The position numbers and the translations under genes are program-made. This document shows, in pieces, positions 27,128 to 37,555 of a stretch of 64,000 bases of DNA. How positions within the stretch are numbered: position 1 is the first letter of the stretch; each line of letters opens with the position of its first letter. Under the pieces are notes generated by a model, which did no database searches, was not told the origin of the DNA, and saw only the letters and a list, made by a program, of their open reading frames with translations. This DNA is from Mucilaginibacter flavus (lineage in GTDB: Bacteria; Bacteroidota; Bacteroidia; Sphingobacteriales; Sphingobacteriaceae). The DNA is taken from assembly GCF_030409315.1 (NCBI RefSeq), contig NZ_JAUFPS010000041.1:372001-436000 (forward strand), written 5' to 3'.

Positions 27128-29557
27128 ATGATTAAAAATTATTTACGGAGTGCTTTGCGGAATATTACCCGGCACAAATTTATTTCGTTCATTAACATAT
27201 TTGGCTTAACCATTGGCTTAACCTGCTGCCTGCTTATTGTGGTGTATGTGGTTAATGAACTTAGCTATGATCAATTTAACGCCAATGCGGATGACATTTA
27301 CAGGGTAACGCGCAGTTTTAATACTGCCGATGGTATTGACAACCTGCACCTGGGTGCGGTAGCGCCACCGTTTGGGCCGCTGCTAAAAAACGAGTTTCCG
27401 GATATTAAAAAGGTTACCCGCATTTTATCAAACGGCAGCGTGGTCATTCGCTATAAAGACAAGCTGTTTAACGAACAGGGATCTTATTTTGCAGACGAAA
27501 ACTTCTTCGACTTTTTTAGTATAAAAACTATCCATGGCGATTCTAAAACCGCCCTTGCCGAGCCTTTTAGCGTAATGCTTACGCCAGAAATGGCCCGCAA
27601 ATACTTTGGCGACGAAGACCCGATGAACAAGGAGTTTAGGTTTGATAACCAATACAACTTTAAGGTTACCGGCATTTTTGAGCCATTTCCGGCTAATGCC
27701 CAGCTGCACCCGCAATTACTTTTATCATTCAATACCTTAAATGATAATGCTGTGTACGGCAAAAAAGGGCTTGAAACCAACTGGGGTAACAACGCGTTTT
27801 TTACATACCTGTTGTTTCCTAAAGGTTATAATGTTGATCACGTAGCCGCACAATTCCCTGCTTTTTTAGACAAATATGTTCACTTTCCCGGGCAGCCTGC
27901 TAATTTCAGGGAGTTGAAATTCAGTAAGTTGCATTTTCAAAAGCTGCTGGATATTCATTTAAACTCGCATCTCGACGATGAGTTGGAGCAAAACGGTGAT
28001 ATTAAAAGGGTATATATATTTTCGGCAATCGCTTTGTTTATCTTGCTGATCGCCTGTATCAACTACATGAACCTATCAACCGCACGGTCAACTTTAAGGG
28101 CTAAGGAGATAGGAATCCGTAAGGTAATAGGCGCGCAGCAAAAAGAAATCATTACCCAGTTTTTAAGTGAATCGGTGCTGATTACCGCGTTTTCGTTAAT
28201 ATTAGCGGTATTAATAACATGGTTAAGCATACCATTAATTAATAAATTCTCGGGATTACAGCTGGCATTCAGTAGCTTGTATCAACCTCAAATTATATTG
28301 GCTATTGTGATAATGCCATTTGTAATCGGTATTATCAGCGGCATTTACCCTGCAATTTTCATGTCGTCATTTAAACCTATTAAAGTTTTAAAGGGCATAC
28401 TTAAAGTAGGTTCGGGCAATGTTTCGTTTCGTAAGGTGTTGGTGGTTTTGCAATTTTCAATCTCCATTATTTTAATTGTAGCTACAACCATTGTTTTCCA
28501 GCAGCTTAAGTATATGCAGCAGAAATCGCTTGGTTTCAATAAAGAACACCTGCTAACCATGGGAAATGCATTTAACCCAACAGAGTTTGAAGCTTTTAAA
28601 ACTGAAGCTATGCGCGATGGTAATATCAAAGATATTGGCCGTTCTTCAAGGATTCCGTCTGGTAGATTATTGGACGATCAGGGCATTCAGGTAATGCAGG
28701 GAGGTACTTTACAACCTGTTAAAGCCGCTGTTAAGTATATCAATACCGATTACAGCTTTATACCAACCTATAGTATGAAAATGGCCGCCGGGCGCAATTT
28801 TTCAAAAGATTTTGGTACGGACACCAGCAACTACGTGATTAATGTAGCAGCCTCAAAAGTGCTTGGTTGGAAAACCCCCGAAAGCGCCATTGGTAAAGTT
28901 ATAAGCTATGGCGGTGTTAACGGAAAAGTAATAGGAGTGGTTGACGATTTTCATTTCGAATCCCTTCATCAAAATATCATTCCATTGTTAATGCGGATGC
29001 CTTCATTCGCCAACAGTAACTATGGCAAGCTGTCTATCAAAATTAATGGCGATCATGTACAACAGGCCATTGCCTCGCTGGAGCAAACATGGAAAAAGTA
29101 CAAATCTGAAACCCCGTTTGAATACACCTTTTTGGACGAAAAATTTCAGCGATTATATGATAGCGAACAGCAACAAGGCACTTTATTTACCATATTTTCG
29201 TTCATCGCCATATTTATAGCTTGTTTGGGTTTATTCGGTTTATCGGCATTTACCATTACCCAAAGGGTTAAAGAAATTGGTGTACGTAAGGTATTAGGTG
29301 CCAGCATCCCGCAGATAGTATCAGAACTATCTAAAGATTTTTTAAAACTGGTATTTATAGCGTCTATCATCGCGCTACCTATTGCCTGGTATTCGATGAG
29401 TAAATGGCTGCTTGATTTTGCCTTCCGGATCAATATTCAATGGTGGGTATTTGTAATGGCCGGTATAATTGCTGTCGTCATCGCTTTTGTAACCATCAGT
29501 TTTCAATCCATCAAAGCAGCAACTGCAAATCCGGTGAAAAGCTTGCGGTCGGAATAA
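27128..29557 (+). CDS. ABC permease P8 (double FtsX/MacB type)
   Basis: 809 residues. N-terminus MIKNYLRSALRNITRHK; TM1 FGLTIGLTCCLLIVVYV followed by VNELSYDQFN. Coupling loops KEIGIRKVIGAQQ near 325 and KEIGVRKVLGASI near 714. Shares the TARSTLRAKE segment style with P6. Tail NPVKSLRSE. Second gene of unit B; 105 bp before P9 with a family 2 inverted repeat between. Confidence 0.93.
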   Translation: MIKNYLRSALRNITRHKFISFINIFGLTIGLTCCLLIVVYVVNELSYDQFNANADDIYRVTRSFNTADGIDNLHLGAVAPPFGPLLKNEFPDIKKVTRILSNGSVVIRYKDKLFNEQGSYFADENFFDFFSIKTIHGDSKTALAEPFSVMLTPEMARKYFGDEDPMNKEFRFDNQYNFKVTGIFEPFPANAQLHPQLLLSFNTLNDNAVYGKKGLETNWGNNAFFTYLLFPKGYNVDHVAAQFPAFLDKYVHFPGQPANFRELKFSKLHFQKLLDIHLNSHLDDELEQNGDIKRVYIFSAIALFILLIACINYMNLSTARSTLRAKEIGIRKVIGAQQKEIITQFLSESVLITAFSLILAVLITWLSIPLINKFSGLQLAFSSLYQPQIILAIVIMPFVIGIISGIYPAIFMSSFKPIKVLKGILKVGSGNVSFRKVLVVLQFSISIILIVATTIVFQQLKYMQQKSLGFNKEHLLTMGNAFNPTEFEAFKTEAMRDGNIKDIGRSSRIPSGRLLDDQGIQVMQGGTLQPVKAAVKYINTDYSFIPTYSMKMAAGRNFSKDFGTDTSNYVINVAASKVLGWKTPESAIGKVISYGGVNGKVIGVVDDFHFESLHQNIIPLLMRMPSFANSNYGKLSIKINGDHVQQAIASLEQTWKKYKSETPFEYTFLDEKFQRLYDSEQQQGTLFTIFSFIAIFIACLGLFGLSAFTITQRVKEIGVRKVLGASIPQIVSELSKDFLKLVFIASIIALPIAWYSMSKWLLDFAFRINIQWWVFVMAGIIAVVIAFVTISFQSIKAATANPVKSLRSE

Positions 29558-29640
29558 TCATTGGGGCATTCGCTACGCGTCATTAAGTCATTGAACTTTT
29601 CAAAATGACTTAATGACGAAATGATTCAATGGCATTTTTA
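29558..29640. repeat. GTCATT-type inverted repeat (family 2) between P8 and P9
   Basis: Left arm about 29558-29596 with TCATTGGGGCATTCGCTACG then CGTCATTAAGTCATTG; right arm about 29604-29632 with AATGACTTAATGACGAAATG then ATTCAATGG. The internal CGCTACGCGTCATT core resembles that at P5/P6 and P13/P14. Confidence 0.8.
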
Positions 29641-29662
29641 ATATTAAACTAATGAACCAATC

Positions 29663-32128
29663 ATGATAAAAAACTACTTCAAAATAGCCCTGCGTAACTT
29701 TTGGCGGCACAAATTTTTTACGTTCATCAATATTGTTGGTCTTTCCATAGGTATTAGTTCGGCGTTGGTTATTTACCTTATAGTTCATTTTGATTTTACG
29801 TTTAATGAATATAAAGATGCTAATCGTGTGTATCGAGTGGTATCTAATTATACTTTTGCTGGTCAACCGGCTTTTAACCGTGGCGTATGCGGCCCCATGC
29901 CACAGGCTGTAAAGACGCAGGTAACTGGCATTGAAACGGCTGCCTCGTTTTATAATATTTACGAGCCAAATGTATTAATCAACGAAAAAGGAGGCACGGT
30001 TACTAAGTTTAAACTACAAAGTAACGTGGTACTTACCGATGAGCGTTACTTTAAAATTTTTAATTATAACTGGCTGGCCGGTAATATGAATACGGCTTTC
30101 AAAGCACCTAACCAGGTTGTTTTACGGGCCGATCAGGCTAAAAAGTATTTTCCTAAGTTGTCCTACTATGAAATGCTTGGTAAAGTGGTTAACTACGATA
30201 CAATAAGAACTACTGTTACGGGCATAGTTGAACCGTTTAAAGGTAATTCGGATTTTGAATCGCATGATTTCATTTCCCTTGCTACAGCAAATACCAATAG
30301 CAGCATAACCGATCAAATGCGGCCGTTGCAATGGGGCGGTTACAGTCCGGCTACCCAATTGTTTGTCAAGTTGCTGCCTTCCACCAACCCGGCGCAGGTT
30401 GTTAAACAAATGAATGAAATTTTGAAAAAGCACAATCCACCAACGGCATCAAATAAAGGCAACACGCGAGCCTTTGCATTGCAGCCATTGAAGGATGTAC
30501 ATTTCAATGCCGATTATGGTACATTTTATGGCGGGCGCTCTGCTAACAAAACTACCTTGTATGGTTTGCTTGTCATCGCTTCGTTTTTGTTATTGTCGGG
30601 CTGCATTAACTTTGTTAATTTAACTACCGCGCAGGCTACACAAAGAGCAAAAGAAATTGGCATTCGCAAAACAATGGGCAGTAGCCGTTTTCAACTCATC
30701 GTTCAGTTTTTGAGTGAAACGTTTTTTGTTACATCGCTGGCGGTGATTGTTTCAACGTTGCTGGCTCCCGTGATCCTTAAACTTTTTGCCGATTTTATTC
30801 CCGCGGGTATTAAGTTGAATCTTTTGAATCAGCCAGATATTATTGTGTTTTTATTATTGCTTACGGTGGTTGTTAGTTTTCTGTCCGGGTTTTATCCAGC
30901 TATGCTGTTATCGGGGTATAAACCCGTATCAGTACTTAAAAACCAGGTGTCCACCAATAGCAGTAAAACCCGTAATGCCTGGCTGCGTAAATCATTAACG
31001 GTTACCCAATTTGTAATAGCACAGTTTTTCATTATGGCTACAGTTTTGGTAAGTAAGCAAATCTACTATGTGCTGCATAAAGAGCTTGGTTTCAAAAAAG
31101 ACGCCATCCTCATTATCAATTCGCCCTGGAAAAACCGCACAGAGAGCCTTAACCAGGTGTTTTTAAATAAGCTGAATGCCATGCCACAGGTAGAATTGGT
31201 AAGTTTAGGTAAAGACGCCCCATCCTCAGATAATAGCAACTCTACCGAGGCAACCTATCGCGATGGCAAAAAAGAAATTAAAATGGAACTGGGCGAGAAG
31301 TTTGGCGACGAGAATTACATTAAGGTGTATAAGCTTAAGTTAATAGCAGGCAGGAATTTGCAAATAGGGGATATCTCTAAAGCATTTTTGATCAACGAAA
31401 CTTACGCTCACGCTATCGGTTTTAAAAACGCGCAGGATGCTGTAGGCAAGCAAATAGATAATTTTAATGGCGATACAAAAATGCAGATCATCGGCGTAGT
31501 TGGCGATTTTCATGCCGAATCGTTACATGCACCAATTAGTCCGATCGCGATTTTGACAGAACATAATCCATACAATCACGGCACGTTCCATATCGCCCTC
31601 AAACCGCAAACGCAGGGCGGCAAAGAATGGCAAACAGCGATAGCAGCAATGCAGGCTTCATGGAAAGAACTTTACCCCAAGGATGATTTTGAATACCACT
31701 TTTTTGACGAAAACATAGCTAAGTTTTACGATCAGGAGCAACATACTTCAACTTTGCTAAGCTGGGCCACGGGGTTATCGATATTTATAAGCTGCCTGGG
31801 CTTGTTGGGCTTAGCTATATACAACACCAACCAGCGCACCAAAGAAATAGGGGTACGTAAAGTACTTGGAGCATCAGTAGCGCAAATTGTAAAGTTGCTA
31901 TCAACAGAGTTAGTATTACTAATTGCACTGGCCTTTGCATTGGTTACACCTTTGGCCTGGTATGCCATGAACAAATGGATGCAAACCTTTGCAGATCGTA
32001 CAAGCGTCAGCTGGTGGATATTTGTATTAGGTGGTGGGGGCATGCTGTTAACGGCTCTGATCACTTCAAGCTTCCAAACTGTACGGGCCGCAATGGCAAA
32101 CCCCACAAAGAGTTTAAGGAGCGAATAA
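29663..32128 (+). CDS. ABC permease P9 (double FtsX/MacB type, TAQ subgroup)
   Basis: 821 residues, the longest of the array. Sister of the adjacent P10: shared features include VGLSIGISSALVIYLIV in TM1 (ISAALVIYVIV in P10), SKTRNAWLRKSLTVTQF and VIAQFFIMAT.LVSKQIYY around TM5, and a second periplasmic domain with FKKDAI. First loop NLTTAQATQRAKEIGIRKTM near 329 (Thr-Met instead of Val-Leu), second KEIGVRKVLGASV near 725. Marks the start of a contiguous subgroup P9-P13 with TAQ instead of TAR before the first loop. Tail NPTKSLRSE. Confidence 0.93.
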   Translation: MIKNYFKIALRNFWRHKFFTFINIVGLSIGISSALVIYLIVHFDFTFNEYKDANRVYRVVSNYTFAGQPAFNRGVCGPMPQAVKTQVTGIETAASFYNIYEPNVLINEKGGTVTKFKLQSNVVLTDERYFKIFNYNWLAGNMNTAFKAPNQVVLRADQAKKYFPKLSYYEMLGKVVNYDTIRTTVTGIVEPFKGNSDFESHDFISLATANTNSSITDQMRPLQWGGYSPATQLFVKLLPSTNPAQVVKQMNEILKKHNPPTASNKGNTRAFALQPLKDVHFNADYGTFYGGRSANKTTLYGLLVIASFLLLSGCINFVNLTTAQATQRAKEIGIRKTMGSSRFQLIVQFLSETFFVTSLAVIVSTLLAPVILKLFADFIPAGIKLNLLNQPDIIVFLLLLTVVVSFLSGFYPAMLLSGYKPVSVLKNQVSTNSSKTRNAWLRKSLTVTQFVIAQFFIMATVLVSKQIYYVLHKELGFKKDAILIINSPWKNRTESLNQVFLNKLNAMPQVELVSLGKDAPSSDNSNSTEATYRDGKKEIKMELGEKFGDENYIKVYKLKLIAGRNLQIGDISKAFLINETYAHAIGFKNAQDAVGKQIDNFNGDTKMQIIGVVGDFHAESLHAPISPIAILTEHNPYNHGTFHIALKPQTQGGKEWQTAIAAMQASWKELYPKDDFEYHFFDENIAKFYDQEQHTSTLLSWATGLSIFISCLGLLGLAIYNTNQRTKEIGVRKVLGASVAQIVKLLSTELVLLIALAFALVTPLAWYAMNKWMQTFADRTSVSWWIFVLGGGGMLLTALITSSFQTVRAAMANPTKSLRSE

Positions 32129-32147
32129 TGGTGAGTGAAAATGGCTT

Positions 32148-32220
32148 TCAATTTAGAGTTTTTCTTTTAGAGGTTAGAATTTCCTTTTGGGATTTAGAAT
32201 TTATTTTTTAGAATTTATAG
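32148..32220. repeat. TTTAGAG/TTTAGAA degenerate tandem (family 5) before P10
   Basis: A/T-rich stretch with repeated ATTTAGAG, TTTTAGAGGTTAGAAT, GATTTAGAATT and TTTTAGAATTTA units, ending about 4 bp before the P10 start codon. Confidence 0.65.
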
Positions 32221-32223
32221 ATC

Positions 32224-34686
32224 ATGATTAAAAATTATTTTAAGATCGCGTTTCGCAATTTCGGGAGGCACAAGCTGTTTACTATGATCAATATTGTGGG
32301 TTTATCAATCGGTATCAGTGCCGCGTTGGTAATTTACGTTATTGTAAATTATGATTTTTCATTTGATAAAAATCACCGGGATAGCGAAAAGATTTACCGG
32401 GTAGTTACCGAATATTCATTCTCGGGCAATGTAGGTTATAATGGCGGTGTTACAGGTCCGCTGGCTGCTGCTGTGAAGGCCGAAGTTACCGGTGTTAAAG
32501 ATGTGGTGCCTTTTTTTACGACCGGCGGGATGAACGTTTTTATAGCCAATAAAACCGACGTGCCTACCAGGTTTAAAGACCAGGACAACCTGGTTTTGGC
32601 CGATGCCAGATATTTTAACCTGTTTGATTATAACTGGCTTGCCGGATCGGCAAAAACGGCACTGAATGAACCATACCAGGTAGTTTTAACCTCAGATCAG
32701 GCTAAAATATATTTCCCAAGGTTATCTTACAATCAAATGTTAGGGAAAACGGTTACTTACGATAGCATCAAAACAACTGTAACCGGCATTGTGCAAACCC
32801 CGGTTGAAAATACCGACTTTGCCTTTCATGATTTTATATCCTACAGCACTGCTTTAAATAATCCGGCATTAAAAGATAATTTGCAACTAACGCAATGGGG
32901 CAGCACAACATCTTCTTCCGTACTGTTTGTTAAAATGGCAGATAATGCTTTGCCGTCCAATGTTGAGAAGCAGTTGAACGCGTTATTGAAAAAACATAAT
33001 CCGCCTAAAAAGGAAGATGCGGGGAATACCCAGCAATTTCATTTGCAGCCATTAAATGACCTCCATTTTAACAAGGACTACAATAACTTTGATGGTGGCC
33101 ATACCGCAAGTAAAACAACGTTATATGGCTTATTGGTTATAGCCGCGTTTTTGCTCATATTAGGCTGTATCAATTTTGTGAACCTAACTACAGCTCAAGC
33201 CTCACAACGAGCCAAAGAGATTGGTATCCGTAAAACTATGGGTAGTACCCGTGCGCAGCTGATGAGCCAGTTTTTAAGCGAAACATTTCTTGTAACGCTG
33301 TTCGCTGTGATCATTGCCATATTAGTAGCGCCTTTTATTTTAAAGCTATTTGCCGATTTTACCCCTAAAGGTATCTCTATCGATTATCTGCATCACGCTA
33401 ACATTCTTGTATTTATGATTGGGTTAGTTTTTGTGGTAAGTATTCTATCTGGCTTTTACCCGGCCTTGGTATTATCGGGGTATAAACCAGTAGATGTGTT
33501 TAAAAACCAGGCACATTCTGGTACAAGTAAAACACGTAACGCTATATTGCGTAAATCGTTAACGGTAACACAGTTTGTTATTGCCCAGTTTTTTATAATG
33601 GCTACCATTTTGGTAAGCAAGCAAATATATTATGCACTGCATAAGGATCTTGGATTTAAAAAGGACGCCATTGTTAATATAACTATACCTTACAAAAACA
33701 TGAATCCCGGTACCAAGCAGGTATTCAAAAATAAACTGGCCGCTATGCCCCAGGTTGAGTTAATGAGCATTGGTGGTGCACCACCGTCATCGGGCAGTAC
33801 CAACAGTACCGAAATGACTTATAAAGATGGCAAAAAGGAAATTAAGACAGATGTACAACAAAAGTATGGCGACGAAAATTATATCAACGTTTATAAAATA
33901 AAGCTGCTTGCCGGTCGCAACATTCGCCAGGGCGATTCATCAAAAGCTTTTATTATCAACAACACTTATGCTAAGATCTTAGGTTTTAAAACTCCCCAAG
34001 ATGCCATCGGCAAAATGCTGAATTATAACGATCATAACAATGAGATTGTAGGTGTTGTGGCCGATTTTTATCAGAAATCGCTGCATTCGGCCATTCAGCC
34101 GTTAGTTATTTTATTGCCTACCAATAAATGGGCAACCCGAACATTCCACATCGCCCTGAAACCGCAAACAGCTGGTGGCGACGATTGGAAAAAAGCGATT
34201 AGCAGCATGGGAAAATCGTGGAAAGAGCTTTATCCCGACGATGATTTCGATTATAGTTTTTATGATAAAAACATAGAGAAGTTTTACGAAACAGAACAGC
34301 ATACATCAACTTTGCTCACGTGGGCAACGGGATTGTCCATATTCATCAGTTGTTTAGGATTATTAGGATTAGCTATGTATACAACTACATTGCGCACCAA
34401 AGAAATCGGTGTGCGTAAAGTATTGGGCGCTTCGGTAGCTCAGATCGTTACCATGCTATCGTCGGAGTTAATAGTATTGATAGTGCTTGCTTTCGTTATA
34501 GTAACGCCAATAGCTTGGTACGCTATGAATAAATGGATGGAGAACTTTGCCGACCGCACAACCATCAGTTGGTGGATATTTGTGTTAAGTGGCGCCGGCA
34601 TGCTGGTGGCCGCCTTATTTACCCTTAGCTTCCAAACAGTAAAAGCCGCGGTTGCCAACCCTGTAAAAAGCTTAAGAAGCGAATAA
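32224..34686 (+). CDS. ABC permease P10 (double FtsX/MacB type, TAQ subgroup)
   Basis: 820 residues, tandem paralogue of P9 with co-linear motifs. First loop KEIGIRKTMGSTR near 329, second KEIGVRKVLGASV near 725, preceded by the conserved LGLLGLA..TTLRT segment. Both P9 and P10 have HTSTLLxWATGLSIFISCLG as TM6, different from the rest. Tail NPVKSLRSE. Last gene of unit B: a strong terminator and a perfect 32-bp inverted repeat follow. Confidence 0.93.
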   Translation: MIKNYFKIAFRNFGRHKLFTMINIVGLSIGISAALVIYVIVNYDFSFDKNHRDSEKIYRVVTEYSFSGNVGYNGGVTGPLAAAVKAEVTGVKDVVPFFTTGGMNVFIANKTDVPTRFKDQDNLVLADARYFNLFDYNWLAGSAKTALNEPYQVVLTSDQAKIYFPRLSYNQMLGKTVTYDSIKTTVTGIVQTPVENTDFAFHDFISYSTALNNPALKDNLQLTQWGSTTSSSVLFVKMADNALPSNVEKQLNALLKKHNPPKKEDAGNTQQFHLQPLNDLHFNKDYNNFDGGHTASKTTLYGLLVIAAFLLILGCINFVNLTTAQASQRAKEIGIRKTMGSTRAQLMSQFLSETFLVTLFAVIIAILVAPFILKLFADFTPKGISIDYLHHANILVFMIGLVFVVSILSGFYPALVLSGYKPVDVFKNQAHSGTSKTRNAILRKSLTVTQFVIAQFFIMATILVSKQIYYALHKDLGFKKDAIVNITIPYKNMNPGTKQVFKNKLAAMPQVELMSIGGAPPSSGSTNSTEMTYKDGKKEIKTDVQQKYGDENYINVYKIKLLAGRNIRQGDSSKAFIINNTYAKILGFKTPQDAIGKMLNYNDHNNEIVGVVADFYQKSLHSAIQPLVILLPTNKWATRTFHIALKPQTAGGDDWKKAISSMGKSWKELYPDDDFDYSFYDKNIEKFYETEQHTSTLLTWATGLSIFISCLGLLGLAMYTTTLRTKEIGVRKVLGASVAQIVTMLSSELIVLIVLAFVIVTPIAWYAMNKWMENFADRTTISWWIFVLSGAGMLVAALFTLSFQTVKAAVANPVKSLRSE

Positions 34687-34976
34687 AGAGGAGGAGAATC
34701 AAGAATTAAGAGTCAAGAATCAAGATAGGAAAAACTGAGGTGGTTCAGATTTTGATCGATTTATGATTTCACAAAAGATGTAACAAAAAAACAATGCGTC
34801 ATTCCTTCCTACGCAATGACGCATTGTTTTAACTTAACTTTACAACGTTGATTTTTTACTAATTCCCATCTTGATTCTTGACTCTTAATTCTTGATTCTT
34901 TCCCTCCCCTGGGTTTTAACAAAAATTAACTACTCATTTAAAAGGTTTTGAGTATTATCGTATAAATAATATTTGT
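34687..34976. repeat. Perfect 32-bp inverted repeat of 7-mers (family 4) around a terminator
   Basis: The arm at 34695-34726 (AGAATCA, AGAATTA, AGAGTCA, AGAATCA, AGAT) has an exact reverse complement at 34868-34899. The 141-bp loop contains the terminator at 34790-34828. This gap separates unit B from the solitary gene P11; no paired operator is present in it. Confidence 0.88.
34790..34830. terminator. Strong bidirectional terminator hairpin after P10
   Basis: AACAATGCGTCATT (34790-34803) pairs perfectly with AATGACGCATTGTT (34815-34828); A-run before and TTTT after. Confidence 0.88.
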
Positions 34977-37376
34977 ATGATAAAAAACTATTTTAAAATA
35001 GCCTGGCGTAACCTTTATAAGCATAAGTTTTATACTTTGATCAATGTGTTTGGCCTGGCATTGGGGATGGCTTGCAGTATTATTCTGTATCAATTTATCA
35101 GTTATCATCTAAGTTTTGATACTTATCATCATAACGCCAAATCACTTTATAAGGTCGTTGAGCAAATGCACCTTGATGATGGTACCACGCTTTATGAAAA
35201 AGGCGCGCCAATGGTGTTAGCCCGTGCAATTAAGGCCGAATTACCACAGATTACCGATGCTGGCATATTGGTTCAAAAGCGTTCATTTACTATCTCAATC
35301 TCAAATACCTATGACTCGGGTAAAAAGCTATTTTACGAAAAAGAAAACGTAGGTTTTGCAGATCAGCATTGGTTCAACATGTTAGATTATACCTGGTTGT
35401 CGGGTACTTATCAAACTGCTTTTAATGATCCCGATAATGCGGTCATCACCCAAAAACTCGCATTAAAGTACTTTGGCACTATCAACGCGGCAGGCAAGGT
35501 AATAAGGTTGGATAGTAAGCATAATTTTAAGATCACCGGCGTACTGGCCGATAATGCCGACAATACCGATTTTAAATGCGACATGTTTTTATCGCTTAAA
35601 GCTATAAAAACACTTTACCCCGATGTTCAAAAAGATTTCCAGGAAAGCTGGGCCTGGGAAGATTCGCGTAATGTGGTATTCCTGCAATTGCCATCAAATC
35701 TTTCACCCAAAACAGTGGAGGCCAGTATTGCCAAACTGTTGGATAAGGATATGTCGAAAATTTTCCATTACTCTTTGCAACCCATTAATGAAATACATTT
35801 TGATGGCAGGTACAGCGGCGTAATTCAAAAATCGTTATTAACTACTTTAGGCATTGTTGGTTTGTTATTAATTGTAATAGCCTGTGTTAACTTCATTAAT
35901 ATGGCTACGGCGCAAAGCTTTAAGCGCACTAAGGAGATAGGTACACGCAAAGTATTAGGCAGTACACCCACCGCCATATTCAACCAGTTTATCAGCGAAA
36001 CCTTCTTAATTGTTTTAACTGCCGGCATTATAGCAGTGTTAACGGTATGGATATGTATGCCTGTTTTAAATTCGTGGCTGCAAACTACGCTTACTTTTAA
36101 CTGGAGCCATGATAAAATGCTGTTCGCTTTTATCGTTATAGCTTTAGTTTTAATAACGCTGGCTGCTGGTTTTTACCCGGCATTGGTATTGAGCAGGTTT
36201 AAACCTGTCAATGCTTTAAAGAACCAGCTAAACGGTGCTACACAGGCTGCCGGGTTTAGTCGTAAAGGTTTAATAGTTATTCAGAATGTAATTGCGCAGG
36301 TACTTATTGTGGGCACCATTATCATAACAATGCAGGTGCATTACCTTAAAACTACTGATCTTGGCTTCAATAAAACGGGAGTTGTAATGCTCCCTTTGCC
36401 CGATTTTGATAAAAGCAAAACAGATTATTTCCGCAACCAGCTTCTGGCAAATCCGGCTATCAATGCGGTTTCCTTTTGTTACAGGGCACCGTCATCAACG
36501 GCCGATAAGGGTGGGTCAATAAAATATGAGGGCCGGGATTGGGAGAAGTTTGTAGGACGTACCCTGATGGGAGATGCCGGTTACGCTAAAACATTTGGGT
36601 TGCGCATTATTGCAGGCCGCAATATTGCCGAAGCAGACTCGGCCAAAGAATACCTGGTGAATGAGCAATTGGTTAAACAATTGGGCTTTAAAGATCCTGG
36701 GCAGGTGATAGGTCATCAATTTACCGCAGGGGACTTTACCGACAAGCCGGGTATCATTGTAGGTGTGGTTAAAGATTTTCATGCCAAATCATTATACAAG
36801 GCCATTGAACCATCGTACATAAGTACACTACGTGCGCAATACCAGTATACCGGCATTCGGATAGATATGCGCAACCGGGCGACCGCCATAGCGCATATTC
36901 AAAAAACATGGCAAACAGTATTCCCAGACAATGTTTTTGAATATCGTTTCCTGGATGAGCAGATCAATGACTTTTACCAGAAAGAAGATCTTCTAAACAA
37001 ACTCATTACTTCAAGCGCCATTATTGCCATTTTTATAAGCTGCCTTGGTTTGTTAGGGTTAATTACGCTGCTAACCATACAACGCACCAAAGAGATAGGC
37101 ATTCGCAAAGTTTTAGGCGCATCGGTTGCTAATATCACTACGTTACTTTCTGTAGATTTTATAAGACTGGTTATCATAGCCATAGTGGTAGCAACACCCA
37201 TAGCCTGGTTTACCATGAGTAAATACCTGCAGGATTTTGCGTATCGCATTGATATTCATTGGTGGGTATTCGCACTCGCGGGGTTTGTAGCTGTATTTAT
37301 TGCTTTTATAACAGTTAGCTTTCAATCAGTTAAGGCTGCAATGGCTAACCCGGTAAATAGCTTAAGGAATGAGTAG
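34977..37376 (+). CDS. ABC permease P11 (double FtsX/MacB type, TAQ subgroup)
   Basis: 799 residues. N-terminus MIKNYFKIAWRNLYKHK, TM1 FGLALGMACSIILYQFI followed by SYHLSFDTYHHN. First loop NMATAQSFKRTKEIGTRKVL near 318 (Thr before RK), second KEIGIRKVLGASV near 704. TM5 region VIQNVIAQVLIVGTIIITMQ. The second periplasmic domain begins with SFCYRAPSS, shared with P13 (SYCYRAPAS), so P11 and P13 are close. It is the only permease that seems to be a unit by itself: terminator upstream, inverted repeat downstream, and no paired operator. Tail NPVNSLRNE. Confidence 0.92.
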   Translation: MIKNYFKIAWRNLYKHKFYTLINVFGLALGMACSIILYQFISYHLSFDTYHHNAKSLYKVVEQMHLDDGTTLYEKGAPMVLARAIKAELPQITDAGILVQKRSFTISISNTYDSGKKLFYEKENVGFADQHWFNMLDYTWLSGTYQTAFNDPDNAVITQKLALKYFGTINAAGKVIRLDSKHNFKITGVLADNADNTDFKCDMFLSLKAIKTLYPDVQKDFQESWAWEDSRNVVFLQLPSNLSPKTVEASIAKLLDKDMSKIFHYSLQPINEIHFDGRYSGVIQKSLLTTLGIVGLLLIVIACVNFINMATAQSFKRTKEIGTRKVLGSTPTAIFNQFISETFLIVLTAGIIAVLTVWICMPVLNSWLQTTLTFNWSHDKMLFAFIVIALVLITLAAGFYPALVLSRFKPVNALKNQLNGATQAAGFSRKGLIVIQNVIAQVLIVGTIIITMQVHYLKTTDLGFNKTGVVMLPLPDFDKSKTDYFRNQLLANPAINAVSFCYRAPSSTADKGGSIKYEGRDWEKFVGRTLMGDAGYAKTFGLRIIAGRNIAEADSAKEYLVNEQLVKQLGFKDPGQVIGHQFTAGDFTDKPGIIVGVVKDFHAKSLYKAIEPSYISTLRAQYQYTGIRIDMRNRATAIAHIQKTWQTVFPDNVFEYRFLDEQINDFYQKEDLLNKLITSSAIIAIFISCLGLLGLITLLTIQRTKEIGIRKVLGASVANITTLLSVDFIRLVIIAIVVATPIAWFTMSKYLQDFAYRIDIHWWVFALAGFVAVFIAFITVSFQSVKAAMANPVNSLRNE

Positions 37377-37555
37377 GGGGAAAAGAGTCAAGAATTAAGA
37401 GTCAAGAATCAAGATTAGCATCGTTAAATGGCTTGAATATTTAAAATTGAGTTTTCCGTTATCGCGTACCGCGGCGATGTTTGTCATAAAAGATGGTTTT
37501 AGAAAAAACTTTGTCTTAGTTCTTGACTCTTAATTCTTGAATCTTTTCCAACCAC
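37377..37555. repeat. Inverted repeat of 7-mers (family 4) between P11 and unit C
   Basis: Left arm near 37383-37415 (AAGAGTCAAGAATTAAGAGT then CAAGAATCAAGAT) and right arm near 37519-37548 (AGTTCTTGACTCTTAATTCT then TGAATCTTTT) pair over about 27 bp with two mismatches. The roughly 100-bp loop holds no gene. Confidence 0.8.
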
